In this document: positions 63,201-64,000 of the stretch, piece after piece
Layout: each line of letters opens with the position of its first letter
How positions within the stretch are numbered: the stretch's first letter is position 1
Assembly (NCBI GenBank): GCA_947184155.2
Contig: CAMXCT020006762.1
Coordinates: 1 to 64,000 of the forward strand
Direction: 5' to 3'
Length of the DNA: 64,000 nt
Source of the DNA: Cladocopium goreaui
Taxonomy: Eukaryota; Sar; Dinophyceae; Suessiales; Symbiodiniaceae
The notes under the pieces: model-generated
Told to the model about the DNA's origin: nothing
The model's input: the letters and a program-made list of their open reading frames with translations, nothing else
Databases searched by the model: none
Translations under genes and position numbers: made by a program

Positions 63201-64000
63201 TCGAGATTTGGCGATTCTGTGCGAAGACCCAAGGACCACCGTCCAAAAATTGGTGGACCAGATTGCCTTGCGAAACACACAGGTCCAGAATGAACAAGAC
63301 GCTACACAGTATCTCGCAACACTGGCCACAGTGCACATCGCATCAAGAGCTCAGATGCCCACATACACGACAATGGTCCAGCACTTCCTTGGCACCTTGC
63401 AACTGCCCATTGCCATTTATATGTTGGACTACTACTTGCCAATGCTAAACCCCAACGAAGGCTGCAATGAAACGGGCCTTACCATGCAAAGTGCTGGCCC
63501 AGTCAGAGAGCCCTGGCAACCAGTCGATTTTGAATTCCAATTTAAAGGCAGCGAGTTTGGGCATTGGAAAGTTAGGGAGGACGCGATACATTTGCATTCC
63601 GACACCCAAGTTTAGGCCAGACAGATGTCTACCACCTCCTGGAAAGCCAAGCACACCATCATAAAATCAGCCCAGTAGGTACGGGTAGACTCATTGCAAT
63701 GGTTGGACTTGCCAATGCCGCAGCTAAAGAGACCAGAAATTTACAGATCCTTTTTGATTTAGTGATTGCCACCCGCATACACAGACAATGCAATCCCAAA
63801 GCCATTGAAGTAGCCTTCCTCTCGGTGCCTGCCATTGAATTCTTTGCGCAAGACCAACTCCAAGCACTGCAGGAGTGGTACCTTGCCTTAGGCCAAGGAC
63901 TCCAACCAGTAGATGCCACGGTAAAGGACGACAGAGGCCCCTTGCCCTCTACGTTTCTCCTACATGATGTCTGGATGTTTGGGTGCACCAAGCCCACCAG
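60270..64000 (+). pseudogene. Frameshifted retroelement-like polyprotein, runs past window end
   Basis: Coding sequence continues through five frame segments: 60270 to about 60464, to 61497, about 61478-62671, about 62620-63615, then 63618 to the end. The start is acidic (MFRQLMTANRFVSLAP, SDDTVFYDANDEYS). Segment 2 has HKALFQWIVSNLLWLSQYD, VYVFVDNRELSG, HYTWAGAAVLEALCLVYP, FALTDSDCVPTSLFEVAEL. Segment 3 has LGCRARTPLDWTHAWAML and FEQGALSPMSVFPAIFPILC. Segment 4 has TGWRAYLGSAQHNYAHWTRV. No RT is seen inside the window. Four frame changes point to a decayed copy, though introns cannot be excluded. The upstream spliced leader supports retroposition. Confidence 0.55.
60795..61100 (+). other. 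Glycosyltransferase-like DxD region inside the polyprotein
   Basis: The frame gives VNFALTDSDCVPTSLFEVAE, with DSD at 61030-61038. A hydrophobic strand ending in DxD, followed by a Pro-Thr-Leu-Phe-Glu stretch, resembles the metal and sugar-nucleotide site of GT-A glycosyltransferases. This rests on one motif and should be read as a suggestion. Confidence 0.3.

Overview
The window looks like nuclear DNA of a dinoflagellate, most likely a Symbiodiniaceae alga. This is inferred from four things. (1) A 21-nt match to the dinoflagellate trans-spliced leader (DinoSL) lies at 59917-59937, and 14-15-nt pieces of it lie inside transposon repeats. (2) Host genes are split into many very short exons inside long introns full of small repeats. 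(3) Exon translations resemble alveolin-type VPxI/EQVV repeats, EF hands and an amino-acid permease. (4) Retroelements carry cytosine-methyltransferase-like domains. No bacterial-style operons, rRNA genes or CRISPR arrays were seen.

Layout. 0.4-6.5 kb: minus-strand pieces of an alveolin-like gene (small exons, P/A/T-rich exon at 6.1-6.5 kb), with EF-hand exons just upstream at 7.3-8.2 kb. 9.37-17.91 kb: element 1, a degenerate tyrosine-recombinase-type retroelement inserted in a TA microsatellite; its interior is filled by a 5.8-kb array of hairpin-bearing tandem repeats. 18-29.7 kb: exons of a minus-strand amino-acid/auxin-permease-like (AAAP) transporter. 29.87-40.23 kb: element 2, a large and apparently intact DIRS/PAT-like retroelement (YR, gag, and MTase-RT-RNase H), inserted next to the first recognised transporter exon. 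42.2-43.8 kb: a broken gag-MTase relic. 44.07-52.08 kb: element 3, a non-autonomous member with a truncated recombinase and a kinase-like ORF. 54-59.6 kb: two tRNA-derived SINEs with target-site duplications, two foldback MITEs and a 611-bp duplication. 59.9-64 kb: a plus-strand retroelement-like polyprotein, frameshifted several times, whose 5' side begins with the spliced leader.

Main result. Elements 1, 2 and 3 share one terminal design, read on the minus strand: A1 - interior - B1 A2 - spacer - B2. In each, the A2/B1 junction is the exact joint of the two outer ends. This is the split-direct-repeat layout of PAT-like YR retrotransposons and implies a circular intermediate. In elements 1 and 3 the A repeat contains the 3' part of the spliced leader in sense orientation, so trans-spliced transcripts seem to have been copied back into the genome. 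Element 2 separates gag from MTase-RT-RNase H by one in-frame TGA with no ATG near the start of the second frame, suggesting stop-codon readthrough. The elements also carry many short hairpins whose stems vary while pairing is kept.

Limits. All work was by eye. Exon borders of host genes are approximate; family names rest on motif recognition, not on searches.
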